Source: Amblyomma americanum
Taxonomy: Eukaryota > Arthropoda > Arachnida > Ixodida > Ixodidae
Direction: 5' to 3'
Length of the DNA stretch: 64,000 nucleotides
Assembly: GCF_052857255.1 (NCBI RefSeq)
Contig: NC_135498.1
Coordinates: forward strand, 83,042,639-83,106,638
The notes under the pieces were generated by a model. That model saw nothing but the letters and a program-made list of their open reading frames with translations, was not told the DNA's origin and ran no database searches. The position numbers and the translations under genes were made by a program. Each line of letters starts with the position of its first letter. Position 1 is the first letter of the stretch. Positions 1 through 9,070 of this stretch are shown one piece after another.

Positions 1-255
1 AATGCGACATCCGCAACAAGAAGTGTACACGACCAGGACATTCATAAGTTCGCACGAAAATAAAAAAGTTGTGCAAAGGTTTTTGCTATATTTACACACA
101 CGAGAAAGAGAACGCAAGTCCTCTTGGCGGTCTCAAAACTAACTCTGTGGACAAGGTCCTTGATTTGCACGGTTTCACACAGCCGTCGCATTCCGCAATG
201 TTGAAATTTTCCTCTAGGAAGGCGTCAGGTGAACTCAGTGGGGACTCGTCAGCGG
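1..255 (-). repeat. 3' flank of gene A with tail of a 3'-flank repeat unit
   Basis: This stretch lies just downstream of the stop codon of gene A on the minus strand and matches 25233-25487 downstream of gene B. Bases 1-70 are the end of the recurrent 3'-flank unit (GAAGTGTACACGACCAGGAC, then ATTCATAAG). If gene A is transcribed this would be the start of its 3' UTR. No polyadenylation signal is visible before the window edge. Confidence 0.6.
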
Positions 256-834
256 TCAAAATTCACCTTCCATAGCGTTTAGCAGATCATCCATGAAGCC
301 ATCAGGACACGGTTCGGCGCCGCTGTCCGTGCTCGGGGCGTCGTGGTCAGAGGGCGACCGGAGATCTCCACCTGAGCTGGAATCCCCGGATACCAACGCC
401 GTGTGGCTTGCGGAGTCGGAGAGAAGGCTTGGCACGTCGATGTAGTGGAACCTCTTGAAACGTCTCAGCGGAATACCTGCGAGAAAAACACGGGGGAAAC
501 TCTCGGTCAGTACTCCAAGTTTCCACTGTATCCTTACATACATCATTGGGCAAGAAAAAGCGCTGCATGAAAATAAACGAAAAAACTCACCACCTCTGAT
601 GACAACCTTCTGTATATCTTTCGGTTCAAACAGAGCGTTGTCGCCTTCTTCAACTGTATGCTTTCCTTCCACGGCTGCTCCACATAGGCGTAGATGGGGT
701 TCACGCAGGGCTATCTCAACTCTGCGCGGGCAGACGATGTGCCCGTTGGGGAGCGTGAATCGAACGCGCCGGCGTCTCCGTGTCCTGGAGACATCCACGG
801 GGCGAGGCTGGCTAGCATCCACGATGGGCTTCGT
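256..834 (-). CDS. Two-exon family protein, copy A; start codon lost
   Basis: I do not recognise the family. Exon 1 spans 834-591 and exon 2 476-256; the intron 590-477 (114 nt) starts GTGAGT and ends CTCGCAG, phase 1. The reading frame gives 154 codons with an Arg-rich stretch, an RVRF element followed by TLPNG, a CPRRV block, an RRFKRF motif just after the junction, a Ser/Pro/Asp-rich linker and an acidic tail ending FMDDLLNAMEGEF. In copies B and C the start is GTCATGAAG; here it reads GTCACGAAG, so the ancestral ATG is gone and no other in-frame ATG precedes it nearby. The rest of the frame is intact, including both splice sites. The lesion is therefore either very recent, or the copy uses another start. 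A role cannot be assigned; RVxF resembles a protein phosphatase 1 docking motif, which is only inference. Confidence 0.6.
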   Translation of the reverse strand, partial: TKPIVDASQPRPVDVSRTRRRRRVRFTLPNGHIVCPRRVEIALREPHLRLCGAAVEGKHTVEEGDNALFEPKDIQKVVIRGGEFFRLFSCSAFSCPMMYVRIQWKLGVLTESFPRVFLAGIPLRRFKRFHYIDVPSLLSDSASHTALVSGDSSSGGDLRSPSDHDAPSTDSGAEPCPDGFMDDLLNAMEGEF

Positions 835-1860
835 GACCACGGCTGGGCAGCAGGAATATGACCTCGGAAATACGTCTGACTGATGTGACAGCTGAGCGTC
901 GTCTGGTTAGCGCGCAGTGGTGCGCAACCCCCTCTCACTCGCCAAAATGCTCTCTCCCGGAAGTCCACCCCTAGCCCCGCAAACTCCTTCCATAAGCTCT
1001 TCTTTCCCCTCCTCGGTTCATACAAACGCGCTATCGCCACCTTTTGTTGATAGCTGTCTGGATTAAGCCACTAGCAGCTGAACAGCTTCAAGCCAGTCAT
1101 TTCCGGTCTTTGAATTCTACTTTCAGTCTTCTGTAACTTCCCAGAAGCCAGCCCCCTTCTTGCCTCTCCCTAATCAAAGTGCAGTATCCATCTGAACCTT
1201 CTTCCTTCGCTTTTCTCGGTGCCAGAAATGGGAGACCAAGCAAGTTATTGTCGTCTTAACCTGTTTTCTTTTCTTTTTTCTAGTATTGCTGACCGGGGTA
1301 AATAAACGTAGGTTTAAAGCTTCCCTCGATTTCAGATGCCGGTGTAGTTATGGCACCCACATATTTTGAGGAACTTTTGCCTTCGAGTTCTTGAGTTTTT
1401 TTCGAGGATATTGATACACAAAAATTATGTCACAACCTCCTTCTTTCAACTTTTCATCTCCTGTATCGACATCGCCAAAATGTTAGCTCACCACATTTTA
1501 TTTATCGGTGTCTGGATTAATCTGTCCTAGAAATAAATATATCCGACAGCGGTGAATGCTGGACCGCGTCTTGTTCTAAGGTTCTGGTTGTGAAACCCTG
1601 TCCCACTTAACGTCTTCTCTCGCATCACTACACACACCCTGTAAACATGTGGTGACGACTCTCTCTCTTCCCCTCAACTACGTGGAAAATATGTTATTGC
1701 CACATACTTGTAATTCATGCTCGAAAGATGCTTTGCTTAATGGCATCTAATACCTAATCAATGGGGTGTTAGTAGCAAAGCCTTTCATCATAGCTGTGTT
1801 GAGCTACAGAAATGGCAATAGGAGGACGCATAGTTGTGGTCGAAGCATATTTTTGTCTTC
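835..1860 (-). promoter_or_regulatory. Upstream module (5' UTR/promoter region) of gene A
   Basis: The region matches the upstream regions of B (26066-27100) and, inverted, of C (43200-44217), and more weakly those of D and E. Close to the gene the minus strand reads CAGCTG, then CACATCAGTCAGACGT (about 895-875). The TCAGT core at about 879-883 resembles an arthropod initiator and recurs, with changes, before the other copies. I see no TATA box at the usual spacing. Transcription start and promoter function are inferred from conservation alone. Confidence 0.4.
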
Positions 1861-2263
1861 GTTTTGGAAAGGTCTTAAGGAGTCAAACAATTTCTGTTTG
1901 GAGTATTGTCTTGAAACATGTCGGTATACATGAATGGAAAGAAAAACGATAGGCGTTGCGTTAAGAGGCTGGAAGCGGACAGAGTGAGCGAGGGAACATA
2001 TGCGTGTCAATGACTTTCTACTCGAAATCAAGAGGAAGAAATGGGCTTGGATAGGGCATGCAATGCGAAGGCGATATAGCGGCTGGTCCTTAAGGGTAAG
2101 TGAGTGGATTCTAAGAGAAGGTAAGTGTAGCAAGTGGCTCGAGAAAGGAGGACGAAGATTAAGAAGTTTTCGGGGATGCAATGACCGCAGCTGGCAAAGG
2201 ACCAGGTTAATTGGAAAGACATGGAAGTGGCCTTTGCCCCGAAGTGGTCGCAGTCAGGCTGAC

Positions 2264-2305
<42 letters not shown>

Positions 2306-2310
2306 ATCAG
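1850..2310 (+). mobile_element. 5'-truncated non-LTR retrotransposon (LINE) C-terminal end with GAT tail
   Basis: From about 1990 the plus strand encodes a degenerate C-terminal reverse-transcriptase extension: IKRKKWAWIGHAMRRRY, a GKTWKWPLPRSG-like segment and then SQADDDD, running into a (GAT)n tract at about 2263-2305. That ending, with the ORF terminus merging into a trinucleotide repeat, is typical of arthropod RTE/CR1-like LINE 3' ends. The matching copy at 27100-27524 in block B shows it inserted before the A/B duplication. Inverted block C lacks it at the corresponding place. It is dead: the catalytic RT is absent. Confidence 0.6.
2263..2305 (+). repeat. (GAT)n microsatellite at LINE 3' end
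   Basis: About fourteen GAT/ATG trinucleotides in a row. The block B counterpart (about 27508-27519) has only about four, so the tract has expanded or contracted since the duplication. Confidence 0.9.
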
Positions 2311-2329
2311 TATAAACGCACGTGCTGCT

Positions 2330-2640
2330 ATACCACGGGCGCTTATCAACTTAAGCAGCTTAAGCTTGTTAACCACACCAACCAAACTTATGTCGCACGG
2401 TTTCGATTGTACTCGAAATTTGTGCACATAGGTGGCGTGCATGGTTATGGTTGAATCACACCACGTACCGGCTTGCAAACCACCTAAGCGAGAAATGTCA
2501 AACGGCTTCTTCCCAGCGGGATTTATCGAAGGGCCGCGAATATGTGTGCTCCAGGTCTGGCAACCAGGCTACTCTTCCCAACGTTTCGACTGCCGTAAGT
2601 GTCTCTCTCACTGTGATCAATTTCCCGGACCACGCGGTTA
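2330..2640. repeat. Inverted copy of the 16690-17040 sequence
   Basis: Reading the reverse complement gives GATTAAC..GCGG, then an AGAGA..ACTTACGGCAGTCGAAACG-like stretch, then TAGCCTGG and TCCCGCTGGGAAGAAG. All have counterparts in 16683-16860 on the plus strand. The stretch is conserved in block B (27540-27885). No coding content seen. Confidence 0.5.
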
Positions 2641-2869
2641 ATCCTACTAAACGCTAGTTTTTCAACATTCAACTGCCACTCCCTTAGATTTCATGCTAGT
2701 CAGTCCAAAGGGACCAATCATCGGCGAGAGGGACGAAATCGGTCAAGGCTGGAGCCGTGCTGCGCGAATTATGCGCTCTTAAAAATCGCCCACTCAATGG
2801 ATCGGTATGCTGAGACACAAATATGAAAAGCTTGAGCTAAAAAATAAGATTCTCTATTGGTCAGCCTCA

Positions 2870-3745
2870 TTCATTTTGCGATTGTAGCTGCAACTGGTCT
2901 CCGAACCGCGTACTTTTGAAAAAGATCATTGATGGATTGGTAGCCCTTACGGCAGTGGCAGCTATTCCGATCCAGTTAGAGCCCCCGCTGGTAGTACGAA
3001 AAGTTAAATGCATAAAAATTCAGTTCGACTCTCTTAAAAGAAGGCCTCTTGTAAAAGGCGCTCAATTTTCCAGCAGAGCAATGTTTGTCGTTTAGGACAT
3101 CCATGGCCAACACATACCTTAAGAAAACGTTTCAAGTGGTGTGCAGTCACGGCTGGACAGAGTCTGTGGGACGCGAACGCTGCGTCTTTCAGATGGGAGT
3201 GAGAAACAATCGAGGGGAGTGCAACAAACACATTTATTGCTTTCGTAAATATGCCAAACTGCACATACACAAAATACGACATCAACAGAGGGGAGTGCAC
3301 ACGACACTGAGGCACAATATTCAGAGCGAGAAACGTAAATACAAATAATGTCGCCCGGCCAGTACACTGGACAAATAGAGCCTAGAACTTCTTGCACAGC
3401 TGAACGTACTCCTGCAATGTTGAAAATATAGTCCAGGAAGCCCTCATAAACGAAGACCTCTCGTGACCGCTCATGCTATCAGCCTTGGAATTGTTGCACA
3501 TTAGACATCCGTGGCCAGCAGCGATCTAAAAAAGAAAAACGTTTCATGTTGTGTCAAGTCTGTGGGAAGCGAACACTGCGTATATTAGGCGGCAGTGAAA
3601 GTGAATGAAAAAACACACGTATTTTTTCGGTAAAAATACCGAACTAGACATTAACAAACGCCAAAGCCGACATTCACAACGAGAAGTGCACATGACAGTT
3701 ACATTGATTAATTTGGATGAGCGAAAAGAGGTAATGTGTCTTAAT
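2870..3745 (-). repeat. 3'-flank module without an adjacent gene
   Basis: This segment matches the DNA downstream of gene B (24290-25290) and of C (inverted), beginning CCTCATTCATTTTGCG and containing two internal units (about 3100-3400 and 3480-3740). Each has GTGGGACGCGAACACTGCG, CACATTTATTGC (AATAAA on the minus strand) and a GACATCCACAACGAGAAGTG-like stretch. No family gene follows at 3746; the sequence instead becomes single-copy within the block. I read it as the orphaned 3' flank of a lost paralogue. Block B carries the same arrangement at 28845-29735. Confidence 0.55.
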
Positions 3746-5012
3746 TAAGCTTTCATAAGAATATGTTTGACCGAGGCTAAAGGGGCTCTTAAAATCTTTA
3801 ATAAACTTGCGGTATGCCTGGGATGACAAAGCTCGCCGCTTCACGAGTACTGCCCCAATCGGAGTCTCATTCCCGGCTAAAATCAGAAAAGTAACAGCAA
3901 AAATAAAGTGGAATGAGAAGTAGCCTGTACCCGTAAGAATTTTTTTAACGCGCTTGTAGAAGCTCGAAATTTGAATATCAGCGTCTCCGCGCCTTTCACT
4001 CTCGTCTAATCACTTTTTGCACGCCGGAAGGTCGGCGCTCATCCACCAACCCCACCTTTGGGAAGGGATCTTCCTGAGCCGCTGGAGCTACGCAGCTTAT
4101 CGGCCACGGCCTTGGTCGCTTGACATCTGAAATATTCTAACCAATAGTCACCTCTCGAGCCAGCGACGGAGGAATGTGCGAGGATGAAAAAGTGTCCGGG
4201 GAGGGCTCGCCAACTTTCTCGCGTGAATGTGGGTGCTGTGCTGCGTGCAGAAGTGTATAATTTGGCACAGGTTTTCACAACACGTTGAAGTGATTGAGAG
4301 AGATGGTGTGCTCTCCTCGCAAGGTGCTTCAGCTAGAGCCCCTTTAATAGGGCTTACCAGCTACAAGGCAACCTAGAATTGAGCTCTTTCGGTCCATAGA
4401 ATGCAGCACTTGAGTACTAAAAAGAGATGGTAACATCTACTCCACCTGCAGGTGTGCGAATTCCACCGCGACACGAAAGTATTGGTTCTTCCGAACAGAA
4501 AACGTAGAGCCGAGAAGCACAAAAGAATTAACTCCTCTCAAACCATTAAGCAAAGAAGGGGCGGGGTCAGAGAATTGACCTTTTTCCAGTAACACACCAT
4601 TCTAGCTGCCGCAAGGCGGAGTACGCTTTCCAGTTTTCTCCGAAAGTGTGGGGTATACCGGCTGGGGTTTTGAGCAGTGCTGGCATTGGTTAGCCAGAAC
4701 AGATAAGTGTGAGTCCCCTTTTGACACACCTTGGGCACACCTCCCCTTCGGCACTTCATATGCTTAATTCGTCATATGCTTAATTTTCTGCTTGAGGCCG
4801 GTGCGTATCCCGCGTATTCCACCGTCACCTCACAGAATACAAACCCCGTGACGGTCTATGAGTGTTGACGCCGACTCGACATCTTGAATTCAGTAAAAAG
4901 CTTACTGCGTTCTCATTCTTTGCCATACCAGCGTTTATTTTGCATTGGCTTTGCTTTTGTTTACCACGCTTTTCGTTAAAGCAAATGCCGATGCTTCATT
5001 GAGTTAGAAGTA
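3746..5012. other. Duplicated intergenic DNA, no supported gene
   Basis: The stretch is conserved with 29740-30943. A 79-codon open frame on the minus strand (4039-4278) is open in both blocks, but about a dozen of its residues differ between them, mostly non-conservatively. That looks like neutral drift rather than coding constraint. I see no domain. Confidence 0.5.
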
Positions 5013-5065
5013 ATGCCGCGAAACTGTTGTACTTTTCGTTCCTGTTCAAAACCGTCGGAGTGCGA
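5013..5065 (+). CDS. Possible first exon of a THAP-like protein (remnant)
   Basis: An ATG begins MPRNCCTFRSCSKPS, followed by a possible GT donor at 5066 (GTATAT). THAP domains start with Met-Pro and a spaced Cys pair and are often split after a short first exon. The block B copy at 30944 keeps MPRNCCVVRSCSKPS. No following exon with the remaining Cys/His pair, or the conserved Pro and Trp of THAP, could be found in the next kilobase. This is a remnant or a chance match, and confidence is low. Confidence 0.2.
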
Positions 5066-6126
5066 GTATATCATTTTGAATATCACATTATTCTGGGTTG
5101 TGGTAGTTGCTTTTAGCGCCTTATCTCCGATGATCTCCGAGTACGTTTGTTGGTATTGCTGTCGCCGAATTCTTCAGTTTATTTAAGGGCGCTACTCAGC
5201 TCAATAACAAAATTCAATTCCACGTTAGTCTGGTCATCTTTGTTTTCATGGTATTGTCACCACTTCCTGACAGTATTCAACTTAATTGCAGCAGAGAAGC
5301 TAATTTCACGTTTCCTTCACTGCTTATTATTTCGCACCGAAACAAATCAAAGATGTGTGAAAGGGAGATAAGTGCGGTTTGGAAAAGCTATTTGCTTTTG
5401 TTTTGAACAAAGTGTCTATCAGTGGTTTACATTTAACAAACAATGAAAATTGCAATTTATCAAAAAGAAAGTGGGCGCTGACCGCGCCACCCATTTGTTC
5501 TCTTTTTGTACAGAAAAACAGCTCGAAAGAGGCCATCCAACTAACGTCATCGACCAATTGTCATGACCTCACGGGTTGGCAAGCGAAACTTCCATACCTG
5601 TTAGGGTTTCCGGGAAATTATCATTATGCGCCCTGATTAGCTATGTCTTTATTATCGCTCTATGTTTACATAGAACCCCTTCAGTGCGCTTTTTCTGATT
5701 GAAATATGCAATTTTTTGGCAGCGTGGTGCAGGAGGTGCGACTAGGTGTGGGACATACCCAGTATTTGGAAGAAGACGATTGGGGAGCTCATGGCAAAGG
5801 CGAAACCGATTCAGAAGCGAAATAATATGAATGATTTTGCCAGCCAGGCGAGGCCTTTTTGATATCACGTTGTTTCCACCGGGGAGATGTGCATTCTGGA
5901 CTAGGGGGCATGGAAACCCGCGAGCTTTTTCTGCAGAGAGGGTGCACCCACGCTTGCCCGCGTACACTCGAGAGCACCTGCACTGATAACGCAAGAATTT
6001 TAGAAGAGATCTTTTTGGTCGGGAGGAGAATTTGAGAAAAAAGAGTGACAATCGACCAAAGATTCTTTAGGGAACCGATGTTTCAATGCCAACGCGACTC
6101 ATTGTGTTTTCTCCAGATTGGAACCA
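5066..6126. other. Duplicated non-coding stretch
   Basis: Collinear with 30997-32056 in block B. Several open frames here change frame between the two copies because of small indels, so none is supported as coding. No repeat family recognised apart from the flanking SINE. Confidence 0.45.
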
Positions 6127-6370
6127 GGCCGCTGCTGGGGCTCAGTGGTTGTGACGCTCCACTGCTCCCCCCAAAATACGCTCGTATCGAACCCGGCCGC
6201 GGCGATCGTATTTGGATGAAGGCGAAATGCAAGAAGCCCGTGAACTGTGCAATGTCAGTGCACGTTGAAGAACCCTAGGTGGTCAGAATTTCCAGAGCCC
6301 CTCACTATGTCCTCCCGCATAGCCTCAGCCTCTATGGGACGTTAAACGCCCTAAATTAAACCATATCATA
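6127..6370 (+). mobile_element. Ruka-type tRNA-derived tick SINE
   Basis: The body has a tRNA-like A box (GGCTCAGTGGTT), a B box (TATCGAACCCGG) and CGCGGCGATCGTATTTGGAT. It then has CAATGTCAGTGCACGTTGAA, GGTGGTCAGAATTTCC and the ending GGGACGTTAAACGCCCTAAA. These landmarks match the full-length element at 45301. It is shared with block B (32057), so it predates the A/B duplication. Confidence 0.8.
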
Positions 6371-6974
6371 AAATGAGGATTGCCAGCATAAACCATAAAT
6401 CTAGTTCTTAGGCAGAGACGAATGCCTCAGTTAGCTTCGTCCAGTTCTCATGACGTCGCAGTTGCAGTGCAGCACAGGCTCAGCAGGAAAAGGAATAAGA
6501 AGGTGCTTTCTCCCCTCGATGTCGGCTTCGAAACAGCCATAGGTAGTAGTGCGCGAGTATAGCTTGAAATCGTAATTGACACGTGCCTCAGTGAAAGGAG
6601 GCTAACATCTACGTGTTGAAAATCTGTCGAACTCATTAGCCATCGCTATTTATGAGGCGCGATGGATCACGCGAAAAACACGTTTGCATTTATCCTCTCC
6701 TTTCACACTAATCCGAATTTTCGACTCGACCGTGTTTACAAGCTCATCGGGGCTGGGTCGAGTTGAGTCAACCTGCATGTTGCGGCGGAGCTGACTGACG
6801 CCACCCGTCGACTCCCGACCCGACTCGGCGCGCGTTTACATGAATGTAGTAACCGGATTTCGACCCGATAACTTGTCTCAAGCCGACCCTGTAGCCCACC
6901 CTGTAGCCGACCCTGTAGCCCACGGCCCACAATTTTTTCGCTGCGGTTGCGCTGGCGTGATTCCGGAGAGAAAA
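6371..6974. other. Duplicated non-coding stretch with short CCTGTAGCC tandem repeat
   Basis: Matches 32300-32815 in block B. Around 6886-6920 a 10-11-bp motif (GACCCTGTAGCCCAC) is repeated about three times in A only. No gene seen. Confidence 0.45.
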
Positions 6975-7190
6975 AAAATTGGCGGTGGTTTAGCTTTGGT
7001 TAAACCTGAAGTGACGCGATAGCTACAGCTGGCCGAGTGGAGCTTGCCCACGTGACGAGTCACGTGATCAGCCACGCCGCGGACAGCAGCTGCTCCGCAC
7101 CACGTGGCAGCGTGGCGGCGCAGCCGCAGGGTGGCCGCGCCACCACCACCACGGCGCCGCCACGCTGAAGGCTCGAAATGCTACCGTAAT
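6975..7190 (+). repeat. Dispersed repeat with E-box palindromes
   Basis: Begins TTGGCGGTGGTTTAGC and TTGGTTAAACCTG, then CACGTGACGAGTCACGTGAT (two CACGTG E-boxes), a third CACGTG, and a GC-rich CCACC/GCGGCG segment. Related copies are at 34548-34740 and, more diverged, 38414-38690. The third copy is absent at the matching block A site (near 12450), so this is a mobile or copied unit, possibly a MITE or SINE-like element. Confidence 0.55.
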
Positions 7191-7269
7191 GTAGCTATCT
7201 CTGCAAAAAGGCACTATTTTCTCTTAATGCAAGATTCGAGGTAGAAAACAGCGATGTTCGCTGATTGTT

Positions 7270-8010
7270 ACTTATTCCACATCTCTAGCACTTTAAATGG
7301 TAATGCTTCCTACAACAAATCGCAAAGTGTACTCTACATGATACAGTGTTTGCTCCAAGTGACCAGAAACTTGCGGAAGCTATCTCCCACGCTCAGCACA
7401 CTATTATAACTGTTTCCCTAAACCGTTGAGTGACCTCACTTGGGTCTTAATTTAGGCACAGTACGTAAATGAAACGTTTACGCAGGGATCTCAAATCAAG
7501 AGAATTTTGAGCCTAAAATAGTTTTATCCCTTTCAGCAACAGGCGAAAACGCACAGACAAGCCATGTTATGGTGGGAGTAGTCTATGTTGTTTGTATGTA
7601 CCATTTCTGGTGCTCAGGTTTGTCACCTTGAAAGGCGGAGCCACCAGCGCTACTAGGAAATGAGATATGAGAAGATATGATAAGCTGCAGGAAATAAAGG
7701 AGTGTCAGAATGCAGGAATGAGGGGGCAGAAAATACCTTTCCTAGAGCTATTCTCCCCCACGAACTAAATCAGGGCATGAATCACGAAAATCTGGAAAAA
7801 AAGGTTTTATCTTCCTTATGAAGGGCGAGGCAAAATGGACTGCAGGTGATTGTGGGGTGTGAGGGCAAAGTACTGAGAAAGGGGCCCTTGGCGAATGAAA
7901 GGGGGTAAACAAGCCAGGTGCGCAAACCGGACGAAGCTGAGCTGTCAACCTTTCAAGTGAAGGGCTGAAAGTTGACGCTTCAGTTTTCTGCAGTTGAAAG
8001 TTATCACTGG
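7270..8010 (+). repeat. Orphan upstream module of the gene family (no gene body)
   Basis: The plus strand parallels the upstream region of gene D (55240-55920). Shared landmarks are ATCTCTAGCACTTTAAA, CACAGTACGTAAATGAAACG, CCATTTCTGGTGCTC, GTACTGAGAAAGGGG, AACCGGACGAAGCTGAGCTG and TCAACC. In D this leads into the start codon; here the sequence departs without a family ORF. Block B has the same at about 34850-35560. Inferred to be the promoter end of a deleted plus-strand paralogue. Confidence 0.5.
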
Positions 8011-9070
8011 TCCGTGTCATCTGGTTCGTCGCGTCTTCTTTCCTGCTCTCCTATTTCTTTTCAAGTTCGAATCTTTTCTATGCCCCTTTATTGCTGAACT
8101 ATTTCCTAGAATAAATAGAGGCTGCAGGAGGAGCAGAAGGGAAGGCAGGGAGATTAACCCGAAAAAGAATCGGGTTTGCTACACTCTAGGACGGCGAAAG
8201 AGATGAGGGGATCTAATGATTTGGGAGAAAGTTATACAATAAATGTTCTGTATTTTCTGTGACCAACTGCAAATATTAGAGTTCAGCGTTTCTTTTGTGC
8301 GCTATGTTTATTTCTAAGTATGAACAACCAACAAGTACAGACTCATTATATTCTGAAAGATATGAACAACCGAGCAGTTCGTTGTCAAAACACGGTCTTC
8401 TTCCACTAAAATGAGCGCGATGCCTTGAGCAGCAAAAAATCTCGGTCCCGACCTTCTGGCACTTCGCCAACTCTTGCTCACTGCATGAACTAATTCCCCT
8501 ATGTGCGGCATCCTAAGGGCATGTCCTGGGACAATAATTTATGTTTACACGTGTTTGGCACCGGTGGAGACAAAAATTTTAGCAACAAATCAACAGAGAT
8601 GGATTTTAGGTATTAGCTGTTCCTGTTTGGTACATACGTGTTTTAATATTTCAGTAGTCTGCGGCGCATTAAAAGCTTATAGGTAGTTGCTGACAAGTAA
8701 TGTCTTTACCGAAAAATAAAAATTCACTTTTCGTGAATTGAAAGCTACGGAACAAGTGGGAGGAGAAAATGTAGAGATGAAGATAGGGCGAGCGCTCAGC
8801 GGCTAAAGTTATCTTCTTTTATTTTAACATACTCGCTCAACTTTCTGCTCAAATCTACATAAGCTCTCCTGATGTCAGGGTAAAATGCTTTGTTTGCTTA
8901 CTTGTTTACCTTCAAACAGGTTTTATTCGTAGAAGAGTAAGCTCTATCCGTCGAATATAATGTTTTACAATCAATCAATCAAATCTTGTGTGAAAATCGC
9001 GTAGAGCAGGCAAGGACAGGTCCGGGCGCCAAACAGTCGGCGCTGAGGTCTTGCGGCGCGTGTGTGGTCG
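8011..9070. other. Duplicated non-coding DNA ending in AATCAATCAA repeat tail
   Basis: Collinear with 35570-36665. The end (about 8780-8990) has TTTTACAATCAATCAATCAA, a short tetranucleotide tail of the kind left by tick non-LTR elements. No coding frame is conserved between blocks. Confidence 0.45.

Noticed and set aside
4039..4278. 79-codon minus-strand ORF open in both blocks (also 29955-30194)
   Set aside because: About twelve of 79 residues differ, mostly radically, between otherwise similar DNA copies. No start context or domain seen; consistent with neutral drift.
5641..6051. 136-codon minus-strand ORF
   Set aside because: The block B counterpart is frameshifted into different frames by small indels, so the reading frame is not conserved.
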